Shown: positions 15,313 through 24,180, numbered from the stretch's first letter. The stretch is DNA of 27,326 bases from an uncultured Porphyromonadaceae bacterium (GCA_938027385.1 CALJBF010000086.1:1-27326); one strand, 5' to 3'. Numbers and translations: made by a program. The notes: generated by a model not told the origin, from the letters alone.

Positions 15313-16980
15313 ATGAAACAGATAGCAACCCTGCTGCTCGCGGCCGCGATCACGGCCCCGGCCTTCGCTCAGGACCTGGCCGGAAAATACCCCGGCTACA
15401 AGCTTGAATTCGCCGAGGAGTTCGACAACGGCACTGCCCCCGACCCCGAACGGTGGGATTTCGAGACCGGCATGCGCCGCAACCACGAGAACCAGGTCTA
15501 CACCACCGACAACGCCACCATTGCCGACGGCTGCCTGGTAATCGAGGCACGGAAAGAGAGAGTGAAGAACCCCGACTACGAGCGTTATTCAAGCGCCTGG
15601 AACAAGAAAAACCAGTATGGCGAGTATTCGTCGGCCTCGATAATCCTTAAAAACCCCTACCGCTACCACTACGGTGTCTACGAGGTCCGCGCCAAGATTC
15701 CCGTGGGCACAGGCTACTGGCCCGCAATCTGGGGATGCGGCGACACATACGAGTGGCCCTACAACGGCGAGCTCGACATAATGGAGTATTATGGCGACGC
15801 AATCCACGCAAACCTCGCCTGGGGCACAAACACGCGCTGGAACGCCGCCTGGGCCAGCAAGGCACCTAAAATGAGTGAGTTCGAGGGTGATTTCGCCGAC
15901 AAATTCCATGTCTGGCGCACAGAGTGGGACCACAACAGCCTGCGCATCTACCTTGACGACCGCCTGCTCAACGAAACCGACCTTGACCGTACCGTCAACC
16001 CCAACCCCAAGCAGTCGTGGTACAACGTTGACGGCTACAACCCCTACCGCGACCCGAACAACAAGTTCGGCGTATGGCTCAACCTGGCCCTGGGCGGCGA
16101 CAACGGCGGCTCGCTCACCAACACCGCGTTCCCGGCACAGTATCTGGTTGACTACGTGAGGGTATATGTGCCCGAGTCCGATGACGCCGCTCTGCGTTAC
16201 CGCATCTCGAAGGCCCGCAAACTGCTCGACGACAACCGCGAGTCAGGCAAGTTCACCGCCGAGGCAACCGAGGCGCTTGAGGCCGCCATCGCCGAGGCAG
16301 AGAGTCACCTGGGCACATCTGACGACAACGTCATCGACCCGGCGCTCGACGCACTGCAGGCTGCAATGGACAGCTATCTGAAATCAATGCCCAGCCCGTG
16401 CGTGGCAAACGGTACATACCGTTTCCGCCACGTGCTGTCGGGCTGCACCCTCTCGACCGGCTGGTTCGAGGAGAAGGAGTGCGTGATCATCACCGACGAT
16501 GGTGCCACCGACTATCATCAGGACTTCACGTTCCTTGAGGCTCCCGGCGTGGCCACCTCAAAAGGGATGAACATGCGCACCGCCGACGGCAAGTACGTCT
16601 ACCGCGACAGCTGGAACCTCTATGTCACCGACAAGACCGACAAGCTCGCCGACAACAACTTCCTGTTCAAGGTAGAGTCGGCCGACGGCTACCTGATCAT
16701 CAAGAACCTCGGCACCAACAAATATTTCGGCACCGACAACAACGTGGCCTGGAGCCATGTATATTCTGACAAGCCCGGCGCCGGAGCCCGCAGCAACTAT
16801 TTCGAGCTGATCGACCCCTCCGGTATCGACAACGTCACCGCCGGGGCTGAGAATGAAAAAGTAACGGCAGTCTACAACCTTCAGGGCATGCGCGTTGCCG
16901 ATTCGCTCGACGCCCTCACCCCCGAAGGCCGTATCTACATCGTAATGCGCGGCGATCACGCCGAAAAAGTCATCAGATAA
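15313..16980 (+). CDS. GH16 endo-beta-1,3-galactanase/glucanase-like enzyme with FIVAR, trefoil-like and T9SS-like tail
   Basis: The 555-aa secreted protein (signal peptide about 1-19, AFAQ) carries a GH16 jelly-roll at about 28-288. The catalytic signature GELDIMEYYG gives nucleophile E153, assisting D155 and acid/base E158. Residues about 290-358 are helical and look like a FIVAR domain. About 360-503 is all-beta with repeated short motifs ('GTYRF', 'GKYVY', 'NKYFG'), suggestive of a beta-trefoil binding module. The last 45 residues (VYNLQGMRVADS..., ending EKVIR) match the tail of the upstream protein. GH16 enzymes cut beta-1,3 or beta-1,4 linkages in galactans or glucans. Because two GH43_24-like genes follow, an endo-beta-1,3-galactanase acting on arabinogalactan backbone is my preferred reading. 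A laminarinase is the alternative. Confidence 0.9.
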   Translation: MKQIATLLLAAAITAPAFAQDLAGKYPGYKLEFAEEFDNGTAPDPERWDFETGMRRNHENQVYTTDNATIADGCLVIEARKERVKNPDYERYSSAWNKKNQYGEYSSASIILKNPYRYHYGVYEVRAKIPVGTGYWPAIWGCGDTYEWPYNGELDIMEYYGDAIHANLAWGTNTRWNAAWASKAPKMSEFEGDFADKFHVWRTEWDHNSLRIYLDDRLLNETDLDRTVNPNPKQSWYNVDGYNPYRDPNNKFGVWLNLALGGDNGGSLTNTAFPAQYLVDYVRVYVPESDDAALRYRISKARKLLDDNRESGKFTAEATEALEAAIAEAESHLGTSDDNVIDPALDALQAAMDSYLKSMPSPCVANGTYRFRHVLSGCTLSTGWFEEKECVIITDDGATDYHQDFTFLEAPGVATSKGMNMRTADGKYVYRDSWNLYVTDKTDKLADNNFLFKVESADGYLIIKNLGTNKYFGTDNNVAWSHVYSDKPGAGARSNYFELIDPSGIDNVTAGAENEKVTAVYNLQGMRVADSLDALTPEGRIYIVMRGDHAEKVIR

Positions 16981-16982
16981 TC

Positions 16983-18020
16983 ATGTTCAGAAGATTAGTC
17001 ACATTCATCCTGGCCGCGGCCGCCATGCACGGCGCGTATGCCGCCGGGAACGCTGACGCCGGCGAGGCCGCCCCGTTCGTTCAGGGCGAGAAATGGCTCG
17101 ATACCGACGGCAATCCCATCAACGCCCACGGCGCCGGCCTGCTGTTCCACGACGGCACATACTACATGTACGGCGAATACAAGGATGGCGAGACCATCCT
17201 GCCCGAGTGGGCCACCTGGGAATGTTACCGCACGGATGTGACGGGTGTGAGCTGCTATTCGTCGAAAGACCTCAGGAACTGGAAATTCGAGGGGCTTGTG
17301 CTCAAGGCCCACGAAGACCCCGCGCATGACCTGCACGCCTCGAAAGTGCTTGAACGCCCCAAGGTGGTCTACAACGCCCGCACCGGAAAATTCGTGATGT
17401 GGGCGCACGTTGAGAGCGCCGACTATTCGAAGGCCGCCGCCGGCGTGGCTGTGGCCGACTCGCCCGTCGGACCGTTCACATACCTGGGCAGTTTCCGCCC
17501 CAACGACGCCATGAGCCGCGACCAGACGGTGTTTGTCGACGACGACGGCAAAGCCTACCAGTTCGCCTCGTCAGAGAACAACGCCACGATGTATATCAAC
17601 GAACTCACCGACGACTATCTGCGCCCCACCGGCAAGTTCACCCGCAACTTCATCGGCGCCAGCCGCGAGGCCCCGGCGGTGTTCAAGCGCGGAGGCCGCT
17701 ACTACGTGCTTACCTCGGGCTGTTCGGGCTGGGATCCCAACTCGGCACAGGTTGCCGTCGCCGACAGCATCATGGGTCCCTGGACAGTGCTCGGCGACCC
17801 CTGCCGCGGCACCGACGCCGACAAGACATTCTACGCCCAGAGCACCTACGTGCAGCCCGTGCAGGGCGCCGACGACCTGTATCTGGCTCTCTTCGACCGC
17901 TGGAACAAGACCGACCTGAAAGACTCGCGATACGTGTGGCTCCCCATCGAGTGGAATGCCGACGGCATGCCACTCATCCCCTGGAAAGCGACCGTAGAGC
18001 TCCCCGCCTTGCAGAAATAA
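16983..18020 (+). CDS. GH43 subfamily 24-like exo-beta-1,3-galactanase
   Basis: The 345-aa protein has a signal peptide (about 1-20, GAYA) and a single five-bladed propeller GH43 domain. The segment 'DTDGNPINAHGAGLLF' occupies the place where other GH43 enzymes carry their catalytic-base aspartate; here there is none. The glutamates E124 (LERPKVV) and E229 (REAPAVF) and glutamine Q286 (AQSTYV) fit the three active-site residues that I recall for fungal exo-beta-1,3-galactanase Pc1,3Gal43A (Glu102, Glu208, Gln263), with nearly constant offset. Such enzymes release galactose from beta-1,3-galactan ends and can bypass side chains. The start lies two bases after the GH16 stop, so the two are co-transcribed. 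Confidence 0.88.
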   Translation: MFRRLVTFILAAAAMHGAYAAGNADAGEAAPFVQGEKWLDTDGNPINAHGAGLLFHDGTYYMYGEYKDGETILPEWATWECYRTDVTGVSCYSSKDLRNWKFEGLVLKAHEDPAHDLHASKVLERPKVVYNARTGKFVMWAHVESADYSKAAAGVAVADSPVGPFTYLGSFRPNDAMSRDQTVFVDDDGKAYQFASSENNATMYINELTDDYLRPTGKFTRNFIGASREAPAVFKRGGRYYVLTSGCSGWDPNSAQVAVADSIMGPWTVLGDPCRGTDADKTFYAQSTYVQPVQGADDLYLALFDRWNKTDLKDSRYVWLPIEWNADGMPLIPWKATVELPALQK

Positions 18021-18086
18021 CCGACAGCAATCACGACATAGGAATCTGTATAATAGCTTGGTAAAAGATTGTTTCAGGTTTGCACG

Positions 18087-18126
18087 ACAGTCCGGCTTTC
18101 CGGCTCCCGGAACTCCGGACTGTTTT
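18087..18126 (+). terminator. Terminator between the two GH43 genes
   Basis: ACAGTCCGG (18087-18095) pairs with CCGGACTGT (18115-18123); the T-run TTTT (18123-18126) follows. The 19-nt loop can form a further small hairpin. It lies in the 179-bp gap between the GH43 genes and may split the PUL into two transcripts or attenuate the distal genes. A TATAAT-like stretch at 18050-18055 lies upstream of it; I see no consensus TAnnTTTG box between the hairpin and the next start codon. Confidence 0.65.
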
Positions 18127-18199
18127 CACACCCGGCACCACTGTCCCACCCCCATCGCATCATCAACCATTTGAAAACATACCCGCATCACCATACACC

Positions 18200-19324
18200 A
18201 TGAACATACTGTTCTTCATAAAACACCGTGCGCGTCTGCTCGCGCTGGCCATCATAACCTCGGTTTCCGGCTACACCATCGCAGCCGACGAGATGCCGCA
18301 GATTCTTGGCGAGCGGTTCCCCGACACCGCCGGGAACCATATAAACGCCCACGGCGGTAACATCATCCGCGTCGACTCCACATATTACTGGTACGGCGAG
18401 CACCGCGGTGACGGCACTCCCGGTTCATACCAGCAGGGGGTGACTTGCTACAGCTCGCAGAACCTCAGAGACTGGGAATACCGCGGCATAGTGCTTGGCA
18501 TTTCAAATGAGGCCGGCTCGCCTATCGAGCGCGGCGGCATCATCGAGCGCCCGAAAGTGGTGTGGTGCCCCGCAACCGGACGGTATGTGATGTGGTTCCA
18601 TAACGAACTGAAAGGCCAGGGCTACGGCGCTGCACGCGCCGCCGTGGCCACCTCCGACTCCCCCACAGGGCCCTTCACGCTGAAATCGTCGGGGCGCGTC
18701 AATCCAGGCGTCAGCCCGCTCGACATGGGCGACTCGCTGCTCACCACTACCTTCCCCGACAATCTGGAATGGTGGACCGACGAATGGCGTGACGCCGTGC
18801 GGCGCGGCATGTTCACTGCCCGCGACCTTCAGGGGGGCCAGATGTCGCGCGACATGACGATATTCATCGACCCAGACGACGGCAAGGCATATCACATATA
18901 TTCATCGGAAGAGAACCTGACCCTGCACATCGCCGAGCTCGACAGCACATACGAGCATCACACCGGACGCTATATACGCATCTTCCCCGGCGGCCACAAC
19001 GAGGCTCCCGCCGTATTCAAGCACGGTGGCAGATACTGGATGATCACCTCGGGGTGCACCGGCTGGGACCCCAACGAGGCACGCCTGATGTACGCCGACT
19101 CGATGCTCGGCGAGTGGAAACAGCTACCCAACCCGTGCCGCGGCGAAAAGGCCGGCATAACCTTCGGCGGACAGAGCACATACGTGCTGCAGCAAGGCAA
19201 CAGCTACATGTTCATGGCCGACATCTGGCACCCGAAGAATCTTGCAGATTCACGCCACATCTGGCTGCCGATCAGTTTCGACACCGAGGGCACACCCTAC
19301 ATACAGTGGCCCGAGGGCAAATGA
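18200..19324 (+). CDS. Second GH43 subfamily 24-like enzyme, with an insertion
   Basis: The 374-aa protein has a signal peptide (about 1-29, TIAA) and a GH43 propeller clearly related to the preceding one. Shared motifs are 'NHINAHGGNII', 'IIERPKVVW' (E116), 'NEAPAVFKHGGRYW' (E268) and 'GGQSTYV' (Q325); again no catalytic-base Asp is present. It differs by an extra segment of about 38 residues (near 165-205, 'DNLEWWTDEWRDAV') that the first copy lacks. Probably an exo-beta-1,3-galactosidase with different tolerance for branching. The frame is open back to 18080 but that would encode the terminator hairpin, and the signal peptide starts at 18200. It is followed after 35 bp by the GH105 fusion gene. 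Confidence 0.86.
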   Translation: MNILFFIKHRARLLALAIITSVSGYTIAADEMPQILGERFPDTAGNHINAHGGNIIRVDSTYYWYGEHRGDGTPGSYQQGVTCYSSQNLRDWEYRGIVLGISNEAGSPIERGGIIERPKVVWCPATGRYVMWFHNELKGQGYGAARAAVATSDSPTGPFTLKSSGRVNPGVSPLDMGDSLLTTTFPDNLEWWTDEWRDAVRRGMFTARDLQGGQMSRDMTIFIDPDDGKAYHIYSSEENLTLHIAELDSTYEHHTGRYIRIFPGGHNEAPAVFKHGGRYWMITSGCTGWDPNEARLMYADSMLGEWKQLPNPCRGEKAGITFGGQSTYVLQQGNSYMFMADIWHPKNLADSRHIWLPISFDTEGTPYIQWPEGK

Positions 19325-19359
19325 CCGATCACCAACCCTGACTGACTCTTACCATCCCC

Positions 19360-21675
19360 ATGAAAATCCATCATTATCTCACACTTCTTGCCGCCCTGAC
19401 TGCAGGGAGCGCCGCAGGCGCCCCGGGCCGGCCGGCCGACGAGGCCGCGCAGGTGCGCGGAATCATCGAAAAAGTAAACGACCGCTGGCAGAGCACCCAT
19501 GCCCCCGAGGCCACACCCTTCTGGCATGTGGCCGCATACCACACCGGCAACATGGAGGCCTATCACCTCACCGGCCGTCAGAAATACCTCGACTACTCTA
19601 CAGCCTGGGCCGAGCACAACGGCTGGAAAGGCGCCACGTCCGACGACCGCGCCGCCTGGCGTTACGACTATGGCGAGACTCCGGAACATGTGCTCTTCGG
19701 CGACTGGCAGATCTGTTTCCAGACCTATGCCGACCTCTACAACCTGCTCCCCGACGACCGCCGCATACGCCGCGCGCGCGAGGTCATGGAATATGAGATG
19801 TCGACACCGCGCAACGACTACTGGTGGTGGGCCGACGGCCTCTATATGGTCATGCCTGTGATGACGAAGATGTACCGCATCACCGGCGACAGCCGCTACC
19901 TCGACAAGCTGCACAGCTACCTGCAGTATTCAGACAGCATCATGTTCGACCCCGACGAGAACCTCTATTACCGCGACGCCAAATACACCTACCCCAAGCA
20001 CAAGAGTGCAAACGGCAAGAAGGATTTCTGGGCCCGTGGCGACGGCTGGGTGCTGGCCGGTCTGGCCAAGGTGCTGAAAGATGTGCCGCGTGAGTGGGAG
20101 CACCGCCCCTTCTTCGAGAACCGGTTCCGCGACATGGCTACCGCAGTTGTAAAGGCGCAGCGCCCCGAAGGATACTGGAGCCGCTCGATGCTTGACGAGG
20201 AGCATGCCCCCGGCTACGAGACCAGCGGCACGGCGTTCTTCACCTACGGCCTGCTGTGGGGCATAAACAACGGCTATCTGACAGGCTCCGAATACAAGGA
20301 TGCCGCCCTCAAGGGGTGGAATTACCTGCGCACCAAAGCGCTGCAGAAAAACGGCGACATAGGCTATGTGCAGCCCATCGGCGAGAAAGCCATACCGGGC
20401 CAGGTTGTCGACAAGAATTCCGTCTCAGACTTCGGCACCGGCGCGTTCCTGCTTGCGGCCTGCGAATATGTGCGCATGCTTGAAAAGGATAATTCGGCCG
20501 ACCGCCGCTACTGGGCAGACCTGGCCTACAAGATGGCATATCCCGTGCTGTATAACATGGCCGAAGGGAAACTGCGTCAGAACATGCTCGTGGAGGTAAG
20601 TCCCGCCTGGGACGGCCGCGACAAGGGCGTTACCTACATGGAGACCTTCGGGCGTCTGATGGCCGGCATCGCCCCCTGGCTCGCACTCCCCGACGACGGC
20701 ACCGACGAGGGCTCTAAAAGAGCCGCGCTCAGGGAGATGGCTCTGAAAAGCTACGCACACGCCGTGAACCCCGACAGCCCGGACTATCTTGGATGGCGCG
20801 GACACGGCCAGGCACTGGTCGACGCGGCCTACATCGCCGAGAGTTTCCTCAGAGGGTATGACGCCCTCTGGATGCCGCTCGACAGCATCACGAAACAGCG
20901 TTATGTCGATGAGTTCACACAGCTGCGCCGTGTCGACCCGCCCTACACCAACTGGGTGCTGTTCTCGTCGACGATCGAGAGTTTCCTGGCCAAAGCCGGC
21001 GCTCCGTGCGACGAGTACCGCATCAACTCGGCCATCCGCAAGGTCGAGGAGTGGTACACCGGCGACGGCTGGTATGCCGACGGCCCATCGTTCGCGTTCG
21101 ACTATTACAGCAGTTACGTGTTCCACCCCATGTATCTCGAGACCCTGGCGACCATGAGGGATACCGGCCGCTACACCCGCATACATTACGGCAAATACTA
21201 TGACAAAGCCCTGGAACGTGCCCGCAAGTTCAGTATCGTGCTTGAGCGTCTTGTCTCGCCCGAAGGCACATTCCCGGTGGTGGGCCGTTCCATCCCCTAC
21301 CGTATGGCGGCCCTCCAGCCCCTGGCCCTGATGGCCTGGTACGGCACGCTGCCTGCCGGGCTTGCCGACGGGCAGGCGCGCAACGCCCTCACCTCGGTGA
21401 TGCACACCATGTTCGACGGCAAGGAAAACTTCAACAGCGACGGTTTCCTCACCATCGGTTTCGCCGGACGCCAGCCCAACATCGCCGACTGGTACACCAA
21501 CAACGGCAGTCTTTACATGACGTCGCTGGCGTTCCTGCCCCTGGGACTCCCCGCCAACCACCCCTTCTGGACCGACGCACCGCTGCCCACGACCAACCAG
21601 AAAGCCTGGGGCGGCCTCCCCTTCCCCAAAGACCATCACTGGCGCGACGGGGCACCGATCGGCGATCTGTTCTGA
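19360..21675 (+). CDS. GH105-DUF2264 fusion, putative double glucuronidase
   Basis: The 771-aa protein starts with a signal peptide (about 1-21). Residues about 30-380 form a GH88/GH105 (alpha/alpha)6 barrel: 'WWADGLYMVMPVMTKMYRITGD' contains the likely catalytic D159, and 'FWARGDGW' (D228) matches the second conserved stretch. GH105 enzymes hydrate and remove 4,5-unsaturated uronic acid from oligosaccharide non-reducing ends. From about 385 a second helical domain begins ('MAYPVLYNMAEGKLRQNM', then 'YMETFGRLMAGIAPWL') and runs to about 765; it matches DUF2264. I recall DUF2264 being linked to beta-glucuronidase family GH154 in arabinogalactan degradation, but cannot verify that. The fusion would thus act on both unsaturated and saturated glucuronic acid caps. 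A very stable hairpin follows the gene. Confidence 0.85.
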   Translation: MKIHHYLTLLAALTAGSAAGAPGRPADEAAQVRGIIEKVNDRWQSTHAPEATPFWHVAAYHTGNMEAYHLTGRQKYLDYSTAWAEHNGWKGATSDDRAAWRYDYGETPEHVLFGDWQICFQTYADLYNLLPDDRRIRRAREVMEYEMSTPRNDYWWWADGLYMVMPVMTKMYRITGDSRYLDKLHSYLQYSDSIMFDPDENLYYRDAKYTYPKHKSANGKKDFWARGDGWVLAGLAKVLKDVPREWEHRPFFENRFRDMATAVVKAQRPEGYWSRSMLDEEHAPGYETSGTAFFTYGLLWGINNGYLTGSEYKDAALKGWNYLRTKALQKNGDIGYVQPIGEKAIPGQVVDKNSVSDFGTGAFLLAACEYVRMLEKDNSADRRYWADLAYKMAYPVLYNMAEGKLRQNMLVEVSPAWDGRDKGVTYMETFGRLMAGIAPWLALPDDGTDEGSKRAALREMALKSYAHAVNPDSPDYLGWRGHGQALVDAAYIAESFLRGYDALWMPLDSITKQRYVDEFTQLRRVDPPYTNWVLFSSTIESFLAKAGAPCDEYRINSAIRKVEEWYTGDGWYADGPSFAFDYYSSYVFHPMYLETLATMRDTGRYTRIHYGKYYDKALERARKFSIVLERLVSPEGTFPVVGRSIPYRMAALQPLALMAWYGTLPAGLADGQARNALTSVMHTMFDGKENFNSDGFLTIGFAGRQPNIADWYTNNGSLYMTSLAFLPLGLPANHPFWTDAPLPTTNQKAWGGLPFPKDHHWRDGAPIGDLF

Positions 21676-21710
21676 TTCCGCCGCGGTTCCTTGCAGAACC
21701 CGAAGATTAT

Positions 21711-21758
21711 GGCGATATTTGCAATGCGCGGGCGCCCGGGGCGCCCGTGCATATCGCC
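21711..21758 (+). promoter_or_regulatory. Long intercistronic hairpin before the GH35 gene
   Basis: An outer 8-bp stem, GGCGATAT (21711-21718) with ATATCGCC (21751-21758), encloses an inner GC-rich stem of about 10 bp (21726-21735 with 21741-21750). TTAAATTTC follows, not a true T-run. It fills most of the 120-bp gap and may protect or process the mRNA, or terminate part of the transcripts. Confidence 0.6.
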
Positions 21759-21795
21759 TTAAATTTCAACCCCCTAAAAACCACAATACTGCATC

Positions 21796-24180
21796 ATGAA
21801 CAAATTCCTCACCGGCCTTATGGGTTGCATTGTCACGGGATGTCTTGCCTTCGGCATCCAAGCCGCGGATATGACGCCCCTTGAAACGCCCCACAGTTTT
21901 GTGGCTGGCAACGGCACGTTCCTCCTCGACGGGAAACCATTCGTGGTCAAGGCCGCTGAACTGCATTATCCGCGCATCCCACGCGAATACTGGGAACAGC
22001 GCATACAGCTGTGCAAGGCACTGGGCATGAACACTGTGTGCCTCTACACATTCTGGAACGCCCACGAACCGAAACAGGATCAGTTCGACTTCACCGGCCA
22101 GAACGACCTGCGCGAGTTCATAAAGCTCTGCGACCGGAACGGCATGAAGGTCATCCTGCGCCCCGGCCCGTATGTGTGCGCCGAGTGGGAGATGGGCGGC
22201 CTCCCCTGGTGGCTGCTGAAGAAAAAGGATATCCGCCTGCGCGAACAGGATCCGTTTTTCATGGAGCGCGTCGACAAGTTCCAGAAAGCCGTGGCCGCAC
22301 AGGTCGGCGACCTTACCGTAACCGACGGGGGGCCGATCATCATGGTGCAGGTCGAGAACGAATACGGTTCGTATGGAAAAGACAAGCCGTATGTCTCGGC
22401 GATCCGCGACATGCTGCGCGAGAATTTCGGCGGGGATGTCACGCTGTTCCAGTGCGACTGGTCGTCGAATTTCCTCGACAACGGCCTCGACGACCTGATC
22501 TGGACCATGAATTTCGGCACCGGCGCCAACATCGACCAGCAGTTTGCTAAGCTGAAGGAGGTGCGCCCGCAGTCGCCGCTGATGTGCTCGGAATTCTGGA
22601 GCGGCTGGTTCGACAAATGGGGCGCCAACCATGAGACACGCCCGGCCGCCGACATGATTGCCGGTATAGACGAGATGCTTTCTAAAGGTATCTCGTTCAG
22701 CCTCTACATGACCCACGGTGGCACCAACTGGGGGCACTGGGCCGGCGCGAACTCACCCGGCTTCGCCCCCGATGTCACCTCGTATGACTATGACGCCCCC
22801 ATCAGTGAGTCGGGCCAGACCACCCCGAAATACTGGGAACTGCGCAAGACCCTGGCAAAATACATGGACGGCGAGCGCCAGGCACCCGTGCCGACGCTGA
22901 TAAAGCCCATGGCCATAAATGAATTCACGTTCTCTGAGGTGGCGCCGATATTCTCGAACCTCCCCGAGCCTAAGACCGACACCGACATTAAGACCATGGA
23001 GGAGTATGACCAGGGATTCGGCTCCATCATCTACCGCACCACGCTCCCCGCACTCCCGGAACCGGCACTGCTCACTGTAAACGACCCGCATGACTTCGCG
23101 CAGGTGTTTGTCGACGGCCGCTACATCGGCAAGCTCGACCGCCGTAACGGCGAGAAGGAGCTGATGATCCCGGCATGCGCCGTCGGCGCGCGACTCGACA
23201 TTCTTGTCGAAGCGATGGGCCGCATCAACTTCGGCCGCGCCATAAAGGACTTCAAGGGAATCACCGGCAACGTCACGCTCACCGTCGAAAAAGACGGCCA
23301 CAAATGGGTCGACGACCTCAAGAACTGGCAGGTGTTCAACATCGAGGACTCATACGAGACCTATACCGGTTTCGGCGAGTTCCTGCCGCTCGGAGCCTTC
23401 ACTCCCGGCGATGACGGCCGTCTGCCGCGCGGCGTCTACCGCGGCACTTTCGAGGTGAAAGGGAAACCCTCTGACACCTTCCTCAATTTCGAGACCTGGG
23501 GGAAAGGCCTGGTGTATGTCAACGGCCACCCGATGGGACGCATCTGGGAAATCGGCCCGCAGCAGACCCTCTACATGCCCGGTTGCTGGCTGAAAAAGGG
23601 TGAGAACGAAATCCTTGTGTTCGACATCCTCGGCCCGCGCGAGGCTAAGAGTGAAGGACTTAAGGAACCGAAACTCGACCAGCTGCTGGTGAAGAAACGC
23701 CTCACACACCGCGAACCGGGCGAGAACCTTGACCTCACAGGCCTGACCCCCGCACTGACAGGCACCTTCGCCCCCGGCAACGGCTGGCAGGAGGCCCGGC
23801 TTGACGCACCGCAGAGAGGCCGCTACCTGTGCATCGAGGCCCTCGATGCCATTGACGGCGGCGACGTGGCATCTATCGCCGAATTCTACGTGCTTGACGG
23901 AAACGGTGAACGCCTTTCACGCGAACCCTGGACGGTAGATTACGCCGACAGCGAGGAGACCGCGCAGGGGAACCACTCGGCCGACAAGATCTTCGACCTG
24001 CAGGAATCCACATACTGGAGCACCGTTCCCGGCACCGTATACCCCCACGCGCTTGTGATTGACCTTTCGGGCACGCGCAGCATCTCTGGCATACAGTACC
24101 TGCCGCGCATGGAGGCCGAAGTGCCCGGCGGCATCGGCACCTACCGAATCTACATCAGCGATGAGCCTTTCAAAAAATAA
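21796..24180 (+). CDS. GH35 beta-galactosidase with C-terminal carbohydrate-binding-like domain
   Basis: The 794-aa protein carries a GH35 TIM barrel at about 35-360. Motifs are 'LYTFWNAHEPKQDQFDF', 'RPGPYVCAEWEMGGLPWW', acid/base E189 in QVENEYGSYG and nucleophile E266 in CSEFWSGWFDKWG. Two beta-jelly-roll domains follow (about 400-640), and the final 130 residues ('STYWSTVPGTVYPHALVIDLSGTRSISGIQYLPR') look like a discoidin/F5_8 type C module, CBM32-like. The enzyme removes terminal beta-linked galactose, here probably beta-1,3 or beta-1,6 side-chain galactose. The signal region contains VTG-C at residue 16, a possible lipobox, but cleavage after IQA at about 23 is also plausible, so anchoring is uncertain. 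Its last 20 bp overlap the next gene. Confidence 0.95.
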   Translation: MNKFLTGLMGCIVTGCLAFGIQAADMTPLETPHSFVAGNGTFLLDGKPFVVKAAELHYPRIPREYWEQRIQLCKALGMNTVCLYTFWNAHEPKQDQFDFTGQNDLREFIKLCDRNGMKVILRPGPYVCAEWEMGGLPWWLLKKKDIRLREQDPFFMERVDKFQKAVAAQVGDLTVTDGGPIIMVQVENEYGSYGKDKPYVSAIRDMLRENFGGDVTLFQCDWSSNFLDNGLDDLIWTMNFGTGANIDQQFAKLKEVRPQSPLMCSEFWSGWFDKWGANHETRPAADMIAGIDEMLSKGISFSLYMTHGGTNWGHWAGANSPGFAPDVTSYDYDAPISESGQTTPKYWELRKTLAKYMDGERQAPVPTLIKPMAINEFTFSEVAPIFSNLPEPKTDTDIKTMEEYDQGFGSIIYRTTLPALPEPALLTVNDPHDFAQVFVDGRYIGKLDRRNGEKELMIPACAVGARLDILVEAMGRINFGRAIKDFKGITGNVTLTVEKDGHKWVDDLKNWQVFNIEDSYETYTGFGEFLPLGAFTPGDDGRLPRGVYRGTFEVKGKPSDTFLNFETWGKGLVYVNGHPMGRIWEIGPQQTLYMPGCWLKKGENEILVFDILGPREAKSEGLKEPKLDQLLVKKRLTHREPGENLDLTGLTPALTGTFAPGNGWQEARLDAPQRGRYLCIEALDAIDGGDVASIAEFYVLDGNGERLSREPWTVDYADSEETAQGNHSADKIFDLQESTYWSTVPGTVYPHALVIDLSGTRSISGIQYLPRMEAEVPGGIGTYRIYISDEPFKK

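Noticed and set aside
20425..21639. 404-codon open frame on the minus strand
   Set aside because: It is antisense to the GH105-DUF2264 fusion. The composition is that of a shadow frame, and there is no promoter or family motif.
24059..24160. Upstream start for the propeller protein at 24059
   Set aside because: This part is the GH35 coding sequence in another frame. The signal peptide follows the ATG at 24161.
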